Below, piece after piece: positions 1 to 9,079 of a stretch of DNA of 64,000 bases. The DNA is from Bacteroidia bacterium (lineage in GTDB: Bacteria; Bacteroidota; Bacteroidia; Flavobacteriales; Flavobacteriaceae): the NCBI GenBank assembly GCA_030428705.1, contig JAUIDI010000002.1, positions 62,001-126,000 of the forward strand, given 5' to 3'. Position 1 is the stretch's first letter. Each line of letters starts with the position of its first letter. Both the position numbers and the translations under genes were made by a program. Below the pieces are notes generated by a model. That model did no database searches. It worked only from the letters and a program-made list of their open reading frames with translations, and was not told the DNA's origin.

Positions 1-1
1 C

Positions 2-985
2 AAACGTCTATTGGAATACGATGATGTGATGAACGCGCAACGTGAGGTCGTCTATAAAAGAAGGCGACATGCCCTTCAGGGAGAACGCTTGAAAGTAGAT
101 ATCGCCAATATGGTCTACGATACCTGCGAGGTAATCGCCGATACCAATAAAGCGGCCAATGATTTCAAGAATTTTGAATTTGAACTGATCAAATATTTTT
201 CGATTACCTCTCCGATTTCGGAAAGCGATTTTACCAAATTAGGTGTTCAGGAAATTGCCAATACCATTTACAAGGCGGCCTACGATTACTATCAAAATAA
301 AATCGAGCGTAACGCCCAGACTGCGTTTCCGGTAATCAAAAAAGTATATGAGGACAATGCCAATAAATTTGAGCGCATCGTAGTTCCTTTTACAGATGGT
401 ATCAAGACCTTGAATGTGGTCACCAATCTCAAAGATGCCTATGAAAGTGACGGTAAACAGTTGGTCACCGATTTTGAAAAGAACATCACGCTGGCCATTA
501 TCGACGACGCATGGAAAACCCATTTGCGTAAAATGGACGAATTGAAACAATCCGTCCAATTGGCCGTCCACGAACAAAAAGACCCTTTATTGATCTACAA
601 ATTCGAAGCTTTTGAGCTTTTCAAGAGTATGATCGAAAAGGTGAACAAAGAAGTGGTTTCGTTTTTGTTCAAGGGGGAATTGCCGACAGGCAACCCGAAT
701 GAAATACAGGAGGAAAGAAACGTAAGGAGGCCCAAAGAAAACCTTCAGACGACCAAAGAAGAAATTCCGAATAGCGATGAACGTGCCGCGCAAAGTAGGG
801 CCATCGGTCAAAATCAGGGAGGAAGGCCTGCCGTTACGGAAACCATTGTACGCGAACATCCTAAAATAGGGCGTAACGAAAGAGTGACGATTAAGAATGT
901 GATGTCGGGCGAAAGCAAAACTGTCAAATATAAACAGGCCGAACCTTTATTGGATAAAGGTGAATGGGTTCTGACCGAAGACTGA
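2..985 (+). CDS. secA: SecA preprotein translocase ATPase, C-terminal part (5' end outside window)
   Basis: This is the last ~327 residues of SecA, the cytosolic ATPase that pushes preproteins through SecYEG. The reading frame is open from the window edge, and the visible part begins KRLLEYDDVMNAQREVVYKR, typical of the helical scaffold region. A helical wing/scaffold region follows (VHEQKDPLLIYKFEAFELF). The tail is unusual. Where many SecA proteins end in a Cys-rich SEC-C zinc motif after IGRN, this one continues IGRNERVTIKNVMSGESK and ends GEWVLTED with no cysteine. I recall similar tails in Bacteroidota SecA. A rho-independent terminator follows 22 bases after the stop. Identity is certain; the tail's role is unknown. 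Confidence 0.97.
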   Translation, partial: KRLLEYDDVMNAQREVVYKRRRHALQGERLKVDIANMVYDTCEVIADTNKAANDFKNFEFELIKYFSITSPISESDFTKLGVQEIANTIYKAAYDYYQNKIERNAQTAFPVIKKVYEDNANKFERIVVPFTDGIKTLNVVTNLKDAYESDGKQLVTDFEKNITLAIIDDAWKTHLRKMDELKQSVQLAVHEQKDPLLIYKFEAFELFKSMIEKVNKEVVSFLFKGELPTGNPNEIQEERNVRRPKENLQTTKEEIPNSDERAAQSRAIGQNQGGRPAVTETIVREHPKIGRNERVTIKNVMSGESKTVKYKQAEPLLDKGEWVLTED

Positions 986-1007
986 TCTATCAAATAAAAA
1001 GTTTTCA

Positions 1008-1037
1008 AATGGCGACCAAAAAAGGTCGCCATTTTTT
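1008..1037 (+). terminator. Rho-independent terminator after secA
   Basis: An 11-base inverted repeat (AAATGGCGACC / GGTCGCCATTT, 1008-1034) encloses a run of six A and is followed by a T-run. It lies between the secA stop and the next promoter region, as expected for an intrinsic terminator. Confidence 0.9.
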
Positions 1038-1086
1038 ATTCGCTAAAATTCGATATCTTTAAAAACAATCTAATATACATCATATT

Positions 1087-2481
1087 ATGACTACATCCCG
1101 ACGCAAATTCCTCACCTCGATCAGTATGTTGGCAGCCAGTTCGGCCATGCCCGTTCACGCCTTTGATTTTGGCAAATCCAAAAAATTAAGGGTAGCGCTC
1201 ATTGGTACCGGTATCAGGGGCATTACTTTTTGGGGTAAACGGCTAGTGGATGAATACTCCGATATTTTAGAATTCGTAGGACTTGCGGATATCAATCCGG
1301 GAAGATTGGAACATGGTAAAAAATACATAGGTGCCTCCTGCCCTACCTATTCAAGTTTTGAAGAAATGGTCAAGATGTCTAAACCCGACCTGGTCATTGT
1401 AACGACAAAAGATTCGACGCATCACGAATTCATAATCAAGGGGCTTGAAATGGGTTGCGATGTTTTAACGGAAAAACCTCTAACTACCGATGAGGCAAAA
1501 TGTCGGGGTATTTTGGAGGCCGAGAAAAAATCGGGAAAAAACCTTATCGTCGGCTTCAACTATAGGTGGAGCCCCTATGCCACAAAAATAAAGGAATTGT
1601 TGGGATCAGGTTCGATTGGAGAAATAACTTCCGTCGATTTTCACTGGTATTTGAATACGTACCACGGTGCCTCCTATTTTAGAAGGTGGCATGGCCTGGT
1701 GGAGAGTGGGGGCTCGCTTTGGGTACATAAATCAACGCATCATTTCGATCTGCTCAATTGGTGGATTGATTCTGAACCGAGCGAGGTGTTTGCCTACGGT
1801 GATTTGGAATTCTATGGAAAAAACGGGCCTTTCCGTGGCAAAAATTGTAGGAGTTGTGAACATACGGCAAATTGTGATTTTTATTGGGATATCAATAAGG
1901 ATAAATTCCTAAAGGCACTTTACGTAGATAATGAAAAACACGACGGGTACATTCGTGACAATTGCCTATTTAGGGAAGAAATAGATATCTATGATAAAAT
2001 GTCGGCCCAAATAAAATATACCAACAACGTTGTTGTCAACTATTCTTTGACTACCTATTCGCCTTTTGAGGGTTGGCGCGCATCCTTTAACGGTACCGAA
2101 GGTCGCATTGAAGCTTGGCTCGATATACCCTACAACAAAAATATAGCGGTCGACCAAGCAGCCATGCACGCTAAAGAAATGGAACAGGCGGAGGACCAAG
2201 AATTTCATATCGAGCCCATAATCGTTCATAAATTATGGAAAGATTATGACACCGTGGATGTCAAGACCGAAAGGAGCGGTCATGGAGGCGGAGACGGACG
2301 TTTGCAGGACAAGATATTCCGAGATACCCAAAGTGTGGATCCCTATGGTAGAAGCGCAGGTTCCCGAGACGGTGCCATGTCATGCCTTATCGGTATTGCC
2401 GCAAGAAATAGCATTGATTCGGGCAAGGCCATAAGAATCGATTCCCTGACCGACCTGAAGCCAAAAATAAAGCGAAGTTGA
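1087..2481 (+). CDS. Tat-exported Gfo/Idh/MocA family oxidoreductase with Cys cluster
   Basis: A predicted NAD(P)-dependent sugar-type oxidoreductase exported by the Tat system. The N-terminus has a twin-arginine signal (SRRKFLTS, hydrophobic stretch, cleavage near VHA-F at about residue 25). A Rossmann nucleotide-binding motif follows (VALIGTGIRG), with the family EKP motif (VLTEKPLTTDEA) near residue 140. Around residues 255-300 a cysteine cluster appears (CRSCEHTANC, then DNCLFRE), which could bind a metal or form disulfides. I recall this cluster in a subset of the family. The gene stands alone after the secA terminator, and a TATCTTTA sequence at about 1052 resembles a -7 promoter element. 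The substrate cannot be read from sequence. Confidence 0.88.
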   Translation: MTTSRRKFLTSISMLAASSAMPVHAFDFGKSKKLRVALIGTGIRGITFWGKRLVDEYSDILEFVGLADINPGRLEHGKKYIGASCPTYSSFEEMVKMSKPDLVIVTTKDSTHHEFIIKGLEMGCDVLTEKPLTTDEAKCRGILEAEKKSGKNLIVGFNYRWSPYATKIKELLGSGSIGEITSVDFHWYLNTYHGASYFRRWHGLVESGGSLWVHKSTHHFDLLNWWIDSEPSEVFAYGDLEFYGKNGPFRGKNCRSCEHTANCDFYWDINKDKFLKALYVDNEKHDGYIRDNCLFREEIDIYDKMSAQIKYTNNVVVNYSLTTYSPFEGWRASFNGTEGRIEAWLDIPYNKNIAVDQAAMHAKEMEQAEDQEFHIEPIIVHKLWKDYDTVDVKTERSGHGGGDGRLQDKIFRDTQSVDPYGRSAGSRDGAMSCLIGIAARNSIDSGKAIRIDSLTDLKPKIKRS

Positions 2482-2513
2482 TTCGCATCCAGACCAGTAT
2501 ATTAAGTTTGATT

Positions 2514-2521
2514 TACTTTTG
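2514..2521 (+). promoter_or_regulatory. Putative Bacteroidota -7 promoter element for the sensor kinase
   Basis: TACTTTTG matches TAnnTTTG exactly and lies 66 bases before the ATG of the histidine kinase gene. No well-placed -33 TTTG was found, so this rests on the -7 match and position. Confidence 0.45.
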
Positions 2522-2587
2522 TAATATGGGAAACATGATTAGTTTTACATAAGTTATTTCAAGAGTAGGTTCAAAGTAAATAGGGTT

Positions 2588-3802
2588 ATGGAAGGTACAA
2601 CGATTGATGTGGAACGCCTGCGAGATAAAATCAATCTAGTTCTCCGGGTCAATTATATTGCCGCTGCCCTTGCCTTGGTATTTTCCGCTGTATGCTTTTT
2701 TTTCTTGAAAATAACGGAAATCGTTCCCCATATCTTTTTGTTTTTTGGTCTGTTCAACTTACTGAATACCTTTCTTTTCAGATACCATAAAAACCTTACA
2801 TTAACCTATAACATTTCATCGATTGCGGCTTTGATCAGTGCTTTGGCCATTACCCTTTATACTGGTGGAATTGCAAGTCCGTTTATATTTACCTTGGCGT
2901 TGATAGTGTTTGCAGGCTATGTGACCACAAGACAATACGGCCAGGTTTATCTCAACCTCATTTTGTTCTTGATCATCCTAATTTATTCGCAAAGTTTGGA
3001 AGACTTCAGTTTTACGAGAAATGTCATTCCAGAAGAATCACAGAGTCTATTCAATTTACTGTCGGTAATGTTCTCGGTATATCTTTTAGGCAATGTATTT
3101 GGCAAAAATTTATTGCGGACCCACCATCGCATCTATAAATCGAAAATGGCAATTGCGCAGCAAATGAAGGAGCGTGAGACACTTCTAAAGGAAATCCATC
3201 ATCGTGTCAAGAACAATCTGCAAACCGTTTCAAGTTTGTTGAGCCTACAATCAAGAAACATCGAGGATCCAAAAATGAAGGAGCTCATCAAAAGCAGTCA
3301 GAACCGGGTCATATCGATGGCCATGGTACACGAAATGCTTTATATGCGTGACGACCTTTCAAAAATCGAGTATGAATCGTATGTTCAAGAACTCGCCGAT
3401 TATTTGATACGCTCGCTCAAAGGAACCGAAAATCATGTGAAACTGACCATTGATATACATGACATAAAGTTGGGAATCGATACTGCCATTCCTTTGGGGC
3501 TGTTGATCAATGAAGCCATTACCAATGCCCTCAAATACGGTATCAAAGGGGACGAAGAAGGTGAAATCAATATCGCACTAAAAAAAGAAGAGGGCAGTGA
3601 CTATGTACTGAATATCGGGGATAATGGAGTTGGTTTTCCCGAAACCCTAAATTATAAGAACACCAAATCTTTGGGCCTGAAACTTATACACAATCTTGCG
3701 CGGCAATTAAAGGGTTCCATTGACCGTGACGCTTCGAAAAAGGGTACTTACTATATTGTGAAATTCAAAGATATAGGCAGTAATTTTCATTCGATTGCCT
3801 AA
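2588..3802 (+). CDS. Membrane sensor histidine kinase, HisKA_2/HATPase type
   Basis: A signal-transduction kinase. The first ~180 residues are hydrophobic, with about six membrane segments and short loops and no large periplasmic sensor domain. Then comes a HisKA_2 dimerisation and phosphoacceptor region (LKEIHHRVKNNLQTVSSLLS, the His-His-Arg-Val-Lys-Asn-Asn signature, about residue 200). The C-terminal HATPase domain has an N box (NEAITNALKYG) and a G box (DNGVGFP, SLGLKLIHNLA). No response regulator gene is adjacent, so its partner must be elsewhere. The signal sensed is unknown. The downstream peptidase gene begins 112 bases after the stop. Confidence 0.92.
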   Translation: MEGTTIDVERLRDKINLVLRVNYIAAALALVFSAVCFFFLKITEIVPHIFLFFGLFNLLNTFLFRYHKNLTLTYNISSIAALISALAITLYTGGIASPFIFTLALIVFAGYVTTRQYGQVYLNLILFLIILIYSQSLEDFSFTRNVIPEESQSLFNLLSVMFSVYLLGNVFGKNLLRTHHRIYKSKMAIAQQMKERETLLKEIHHRVKNNLQTVSSLLSLQSRNIEDPKMKELIKSSQNRVISMAMVHEMLYMRDDLSKIEYESYVQELADYLIRSLKGTENHVKLTIDIHDIKLGIDTAIPLGLLINEAITNALKYGIKGDEEGEINIALKKEEGSDYVLNIGDNGVGFPETLNYKNTKSLGLKLIHNLARQLKGSIDRDASKKGTYYIVKFKDIGSNFHSIA

Positions 3803-3914
3803 ACTCGGGCGCTTATTGTTCCAAATATTTAAAAAGTTCTCTTGCAGCTATTTATATGAATGGCTTTCTATTTTTATACCTATATTTAAAACGGTTAATT
3901 CAAATATATTATCG

Positions 3915-6434
3915 ATGGTAAAACGATTACTTCTACTTGTTTTCTTATGCAGCACTTCACTTTATAGCCAAGACTATTTCCTTAAAAAATATGAACCTTA
4001 TAATAGCAAAGTACCTTCACCGGAACAATTTTTGGGTTATGGTATCGGGCAACACCATACGCGCCATGATTTAATCGTCGCATATTTGGAAAAACTAAGC
4101 GAAGTTTCGGATAGGGCTTCCATCCAATATTACGGTAAGACCCATGAAGGGCGTAAATTGGTCATTTTGACCATTACATCCCCAGAAAATTTGTCGAATC
4201 TTGAAAACTTAAAAAAGCAACATTTGGCATTTACCGATCCTACCCAAAATGTATCGAACTACGACCAAGTGCCTCTCATTATCAATTTAGCATATAATGT
4301 TCACGGAAACGAGCCTTCGAGTTCCGAGGCCGCGATGTTGACCGCCTATACCTTTGTCGCTTCCGAAAGTGCCGAGATAGAAAAATATCGAAAAAATGCC
4401 GTAATCTTTGTTGACCCGACCATCAATCCGGATGGGCGTGACCGACATACCCAATGGGCGAATACCTATCAAGGCACTCCCGAAGTTGCCGACCCCCAGG
4501 ATGCAGAGCATAACGAATATTGGCCGGGAGGACGTACCAATCACTATTGGTTCGACCTGAACAGGGATTGGTTGTTGGCTGTTAATCCCGAAAGTCGGGG
4601 AAAGCTGAACTGGTACCACCAATGGTACCCCAATGTGGTAACCGACTTTCATGAGATGGGAAGTCAAAGCACCTATTTTTTTGAGCCGATGAAAGACAAT
4701 GGATCATTGGATCCGATTATGCCCAAGGAAAATTATGAGGACTTGAACACCCTATTTGGAAATTATTTTGCCAAGGCGTTGGATAGTATCGGTTCCTTTT
4801 ATTTCACCAAAGAAGTATTTGATGGTACTTATCCGGGTTATGGCTCTTCCTATCCTGACCTACAGGGTGGTCTGGGGCTACTTTTCGAACAGGCCAGTTC
4901 ACGCGGACATCGCCAAAAAACTGCCTTTGGGGAAATCACTTTTCCTTTTACAATCCGAAACCAATATACTTCAAGCATTACTACGGTTAGGGCCGCTGTC
5001 GAAAACAAAGCGTACATGCGCAAATACCAGCAGGATTTCTTTAAAAGCGCACTGACCAACCCGGCTAAAAGTAAGATCAAAGGCTATACGTTCGGTGACG
5101 AAAAAGATCAAAACCGTACCAAGGCCTTTATAGATAAGCTATTGTTGCATAAAATCGATGTATATAAATCAGGAAACAAATATGTGGTTCCGACCAAACA
5201 GCCACAATATCGAATGGTGCAGACGATGTTCGAAACGTATGGCAAATACCGTGATAGTGTCTATTATGATGCATCCGCATGGTCGGTAGCCAATTTTTAT
5301 AATATGAAATACCGACCGGTTACCAGCCTTAATCTTGGCGAGAAGGTAACTGATTTAACGGGTTTGGTTTCCGTTGATCCGGTAAAAAAATCAAACTATG
5401 CCTATGTAATCGATTGGCAAGACTACAATGCACCCGCTGCTTTGAACTACTTGCAATCCCAGGGACTTGTATTATCGAGTTCGGCAAAACCTTTTACGAC
5501 AACGGTAGGATCTGCGACCAAGACTTTTGGTTATGGTACATTGATGGTCCCAGTGAGTTTACAAAAGAAAAATCCTGATGAAATCTTCGAATTGCTCCAA
5601 AAAGCACAACAAGAATATGAAGTACCCATTTTTGCAGTAAATACAGGACTTAACCTAAACGGAATCGATTTAGGCAGCAGGTATATCTCGTCCATCAAAA
5701 AACCCAAGGCTTTCATGTTGATCGGCAATGGGGTAAGTTCATATGAAGCGGGCGAGGTATGGCATTTGCTCGATACCCGAGTTCACATGCCCATTACGAA
5801 AATTCCAATGCGCAATTTCAATAGGGTCAATTTTGATAAATACAATGTCTTGGTCATGGTTTCGGGTCGTTATTCACTCGATGAAAGGCAACAGAAAAAA
5901 ATCAAGGATTGGGTGAGCAAAGGCAATACACTTGTTACCATAGGATCGGCATCGAAATGGGCAATTGAAAAGAAATTGGTCAAAGAAAAATTGACCGAAG
6001 TCAAAAAAGATTCCACCGAAAAGACAATGCGCAAGCCATATGTCGATGCTCCTGAAAATATTGGTAAAGAAAGCGTGGGCGGTGTAATTTTAAAAGCCGA
6101 TATCGACATTACGCATCCCCTGGCTTTTGGGTATACCGCCTCCTCTATTCCCGTTTACAAGAATAACGAGGTATGGTTGGTGCCAAGTAAGAACGAATAT
6201 TCTACCGTCTCCAAATACAGTGCCAACCCGCATATCGATGGTTTTATGACCAAAAGGAATCTTGATGAATTCGTAAAGCCTTCCGCATCATTGATAGTTA
6301 GCCCGTTGGGAGGTGGCCGTGTGGTGCTTTTTGCCGACAACCCAAATTTCCGAGGTTCATGGTACGGCACCAATCGCCTTTTCTTAAATGCTCTTTTCCT
6401 CGGGGATAGGATAAGCGTACCAAGTAGCGATTGA
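3915..6434 (+). CDS. Secreted M14 family zinc carboxypeptidase, large form (839 aa)
   Basis: A predicted exported metallocarboxypeptidase. The reading frame is open from 3795 but overlaps the kinase gene. I chose ATG 3915 because it begins a classical signal peptide (MVKRLLLLVFLCSTSLYSQ). The M14 zinc ligands are visible as HGNE in NVHGNEPSSSEA and a later His in TDFHEMGSQS. The likely catalytic Glu lies in LLFEQASSRGH. The catalytic domain fills roughly residues 30-370. The remaining ~450 residues include a Rossmann/GATase-like stretch (FDKYNVLVMVSGRY) and a C-terminal part ending in strands. Long two-part M14 proteins of this kind are common in Bacteroidota. The next gene is 42 bases downstream. 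Confidence 0.88.
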   Translation: MVKRLLLLVFLCSTSLYSQDYFLKKYEPYNSKVPSPEQFLGYGIGQHHTRHDLIVAYLEKLSEVSDRASIQYYGKTHEGRKLVILTITSPENLSNLENLKKQHLAFTDPTQNVSNYDQVPLIINLAYNVHGNEPSSSEAAMLTAYTFVASESAEIEKYRKNAVIFVDPTINPDGRDRHTQWANTYQGTPEVADPQDAEHNEYWPGGRTNHYWFDLNRDWLLAVNPESRGKLNWYHQWYPNVVTDFHEMGSQSTYFFEPMKDNGSLDPIMPKENYEDLNTLFGNYFAKALDSIGSFYFTKEVFDGTYPGYGSSYPDLQGGLGLLFEQASSRGHRQKTAFGEITFPFTIRNQYTSSITTVRAAVENKAYMRKYQQDFFKSALTNPAKSKIKGYTFGDEKDQNRTKAFIDKLLLHKIDVYKSGNKYVVPTKQPQYRMVQTMFETYGKYRDSVYYDASAWSVANFYNMKYRPVTSLNLGEKVTDLTGLVSVDPVKKSNYAYVIDWQDYNAPAALNYLQSQGLVLSSSAKPFTTTVGSATKTFGYGTLMVPVSLQKKNPDEIFELLQKAQQEYEVPIFAVNTGLNLNGIDLGSRYISSIKKPKAFMLIGNGVSSYEAGEVWHLLDTRVHMPITKIPMRNFNRVNFDKYNVLVMVSGRYSLDERQQKKIKDWVSKGNTLVTIGSASKWAIEKKLVKEKLTEVKKDSTEKTMRKPYVDAPENIGKESVGGVILKADIDITHPLAFGYTASSIPVYKNNEVWLVPSKNEYSTVSKYSANPHIDGFMTKRNLDEFVKPSASLIVSPLGGGRVVLFADNPNFRGSWYGTNRLFLNALFLGDRISVPSSD

Positions 6435-6476
6435 CCGAATTTAAATAACCGACAAACAAGAACCTTTACTTAAATA

Positions 6477-7196
6477 ATGAGCAAAGAAAAGATTTTGGCG
6501 GCCTATGAGGAATTAGCGGAAAATTACGATGCCTTGATCGATCATAAACCGCATAACGCATACTATGATCGGCCCAATACGTTGAAACTAATCGAATCGG
6601 CCTATGGAAAGACAATCCTGGATGCTGCCTGTGGACCCGGCAAATACGCCGAAATATTAATGGGACAAGGAGCCACCTTGACCGGTTTTGATATTAGCCC
6701 TAAAATGATTGCCTTGGCAAAGCGACGAAATGGAGATCAGGGCCGGTTTTTTGTCCATGACCTGGCCGAACCATTGCATATGTTGAAAAATGGCACATTC
6801 GATATCATTCTATGCGCATTGGCGATGCACTATGTTGAAAATTGGGAGCGAACAATAAAAGAATTCCATCGGGTACTGAAACCACAAGGTACCTTGGTCA
6901 TCTCGGTCGAGCATCCTTTCTTTGAACATCTGTATTTTAAGTCGGATAGGTATTTCGAAGTCGAATCTGTAAAAGCCGTTTGGAGTGGATTCGGAAAAGA
7001 TGTGGAGGTTGGCAGTTATCGAAGGCCGTTGCAGGAATGTCTGCTTCCCCTAACGGAAAATGGATTTTATATCGAGAAACTGGTCGAGCCGAAACCAGTA
7101 TCCAAATTTGAAGAATTAGACCCTGTATATTATAAGAAACTTAACGCGTTTCCATCTTTTATGTGTATTAGGGCCGTAAAAAAGCAAACCCATTAA
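6477..7196 (+). CDS. Class I SAM-dependent methyltransferase
   Basis: A cytosolic small-molecule or macromolecule methyltransferase of 239 residues. The SAM-binding motif I is ILDAACGPGKYAEILMGQG, followed by the acidic ribose-binding loop GFDISPKMI. The catalytic-face motif FDIILCALAMHYV is typical of Methyltransf_11/25 proteins such as UbiE-like enzymes. There is no signal peptide. It sits between an exported peptidase and an exported amidohydrolase on the same strand with gaps of 42 and 22 bases, so the three may be co-transcribed. The substrate is not deducible. Confidence 0.88.
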   Translation: MSKEKILAAYEELAENYDALIDHKPHNAYYDRPNTLKLIESAYGKTILDAACGPGKYAEILMGQGATLTGFDISPKMIALAKRRNGDQGRFFVHDLAEPLHMLKNGTFDIILCALAMHYVENWERTIKEFHRVLKPQGTLVISVEHPFFEHLYFKSDRYFEVESVKAVWSGFGKDVEVGSYRRPLQECLLPLTENGFYIEKLVEPKPVSKFEELDPVYYKKLNAFPSFMCIRAVKKQTH

Positions 7197-7218
7197 GATT
7201 TTTAATAACTCGACTATC

Positions 7219-8817
7219 ATGCGCAAGAAAAAACAAAAACTTCTAATTGCCATAACTCTATTCGCCATAGGTATTTCCCATATCACGGCACAATCCCTAG
7301 AGGGAGATGGACCTTTTTCGCAACTCATCATTAGAGGGGTAATGTTAATCAACGGTAATGGAGCACCACCACAGGGGCCTATCGACATTGTGGTCGAAAA
7401 CAATATCATTAAGAAAATACAAGTGGTCGGATACGATGGTGTACCCATTGACGAATCGAAAAGGCCGAAACTTACGTCCGGAGGCAAAGAATTGGACTGT
7501 AACGGTATGTATCTCATGCCCGGATTCATTGATATGCACGGTCATATCGGTGGTAAAGCCCAAGGTGCCGAACCCGATTATGTCTTTAAGCTATGGATGG
7601 GACATGGAGTTACCACCGTGCGCGAACCAAGTGGTCGAGGGGTCGATTTCACGATGGATCTAAAACGCAAAAGTGCCAAAAATGAAATCGTTGCACCGCG
7701 TATCTACGCCTACACAGGTTTCGGGCAAACAAGCAAAAACTTCAATCCGTTGAACGATATTCCGATTTCCACGCCCGAACAGGCACGGGAATGGGTTCGT
7801 GCCAATGCTAAAAAAGGTGCGGATGGCATTAAATTTTTTGGGGCAGAACCAGAAATCATGGCGGCAGCTTTGGACGAGAATAAAAAACTAGGACTTGGAT
7901 CTGCCTGTCATCATGCACAGTTGAGTGTAGCGCGTTGGAACGTTTTACATTCCGCACGTGCGGGCCTCACCTCCATGGAACACTGGTACGGATTACCAGA
8001 AGCGTTGTTCGACGATAGAACCGTACAGGATTATCCGTTGGACTATAATTACCAAAACGAGCAACATCGTTTCGAAAATGCAGGCAGGCTTTGGGCACAG
8101 GCCGCTAAACCTGGTTCCGAAAAATGGGAAAGCGTAATGACGGAACTTTTGGAACTTGATTTCACGTTAGACCCAACTTTCAATATCTACGAGGCCAGTC
8201 GCGACCTACAACGCGCACGGCGGGCCGAATGGCACGAAGAATATACCTTGCCCTCATTATGGGAATTCTATCAACCCAGTAAAATATCGCACGGTAGTTA
8301 CTGGCACGATTGGGGTACGGAACAAGAGGTCGCCTGGCGCGAGAATTTTCAATTGTGGATGAAGTTCATCAACGAATATAAAAATCGGGGTGGTCGCGTA
8401 ACCACAGGTTCCGATTCCGGGTTTATCTTTCAACTCTACGGGTTTGCCTATATCCGTGAATTCGAACTATTACGTGAGGCAGGTTTTCACCCTTTGGAAA
8501 TAATTCGGGCGGCCACCCTTAATGGCGCCGAGGCGTTAGGGGCGGATGATAAGATTGGAAGTGTTGCCATAGGTAAACTGGCCGATTTTGTCGTGGTCGA
8601 CGCCAATCCGCTGAAAAACCTAAAAGTATTATACGGAACAGGGGCCGTAAAATTAACGGATGATAACGAGGTCATTCGTGAAGGCGGTGTCAAATACACC
8701 ATTAAGGATGGAATTGTATACGACGCCAAGGCATTGCTCAAAGACGTTAAACGTATGGTTGCCGAGGAAAAAGAAAAAACAGGTTTTAAATTACTTCAAC
8801 CAGGTGTAAAGGAGTAG
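7219..8817 (+). CDS. Exported metal-dependent amidohydrolase
   Basis: A 532-residue amidohydrolase-superfamily enzyme with a signal peptide (MRKKKQKLLIAITLFAIG, cleavage near TAQ). All expected metal-site elements are present: HxH in FIDMHGHIGG, a candidate carboxylated Lys in ADGIKFFGAEPE, two later His (CHHAQLS and SMEHWYG), and the Asp of TTGSDSGFI. The C-terminus has the composite-domain motif IGKLADFVVVDANPL. It resembles imidazolonepropionase/prolidase-like periplasmic hydrolases, so peptide- or amide-derived substrates are likely but not proven. A strong terminator follows 27 bases after the stop. Confidence 0.9.
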   Translation: MRKKKQKLLIAITLFAIGISHITAQSLEGDGPFSQLIIRGVMLINGNGAPPQGPIDIVVENNIIKKIQVVGYDGVPIDESKRPKLTSGGKELDCNGMYLMPGFIDMHGHIGGKAQGAEPDYVFKLWMGHGVTTVREPSGRGVDFTMDLKRKSAKNEIVAPRIYAYTGFGQTSKNFNPLNDIPISTPEQAREWVRANAKKGADGIKFFGAEPEIMAAALDENKKLGLGSACHHAQLSVARWNVLHSARAGLTSMEHWYGLPEALFDDRTVQDYPLDYNYQNEQHRFENAGRLWAQAAKPGSEKWESVMTELLELDFTLDPTFNIYEASRDLQRARRAEWHEEYTLPSLWEFYQPSKISHGSYWHDWGTEQEVAWRENFQLWMKFINEYKNRGGRVTTGSDSGFIFQLYGFAYIREFELLREAGFHPLEIIRAATLNGAEALGADDKIGSVAIGKLADFVVVDANPLKNLKVLYGTGAVKLTDDNEVIREGGVKYTIKDGIVYDAKALLKDVKRMVAEEKEKTGFKLLQPGVKE

Positions 8818-8844
8818 TCAATCTCAATAGCGAGATTCTAGTAC

Positions 8845-8884
8845 AAAAGCCCGTCTTTCGGTATTGGAAAGACGGGCTTTTATA
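8845..8884 (+). terminator. Strong intrinsic terminator, possibly bidirectional
   Basis: A 15-base perfect inverted repeat (AAAAGCCCGTCTTTC at 8845-8859, complement at 8867-8881) with a 7-base loop and T/A-rich flanks. It ends the amidohydrolase transcript. The same hairpin could also stop the small minus-strand gene ending at 8900. Confidence 0.92.
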
Positions 8885-8899
8885 TGCTTCATGTTCTTC

Positions 8900-9022
8900 C
8901 TATTTTCTAGGTCCGTAATTTACCGGAACCTTGATAGGCCTTAATTGACCCTTGGTCTTTGGAAAAATGCTCACATAGCTCAAATAAAGTGCAACGGGTA
9001 ACATAAGTGCGAATAAGATCAT
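8900..9022 (-). CDS. Possible 40-residue small membrane protein
   Basis: A short reading frame on the minus strand: ATG at 9022, stop TAG at 8900. The protein starts MILFALMLPVALYLSYVSIF, one hydrophobic segment of about 18 residues, and ends in a basic, proline-containing tail (PKTKGQLRPI, then NYGPRK). It lies 57 bases downstream of the small secreted protein gene on the same strand and just before a bidirectional terminator, as expected for the last gene of a short operon. I know of no named family. A single-pass membrane protein is the inference; it could also be a chance frame. Confidence 0.45.
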   Translation of the reverse strand: MILFALMLPVALYLSYVSIFPKTKGQLRPIKVPVNYGPRK

Positions 9023-9079
9023 AACTGTATGGGTTTATAACGCTCGCTGTTTTACGAGGTTAATTTGGTGTTTCAAGTA

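Noticed and set aside
3795-3914. In-frame upstream extension of the large M14 peptidase
   Set aside because: It overlaps the kinase gene and would bury the signal peptide that begins at 3915.
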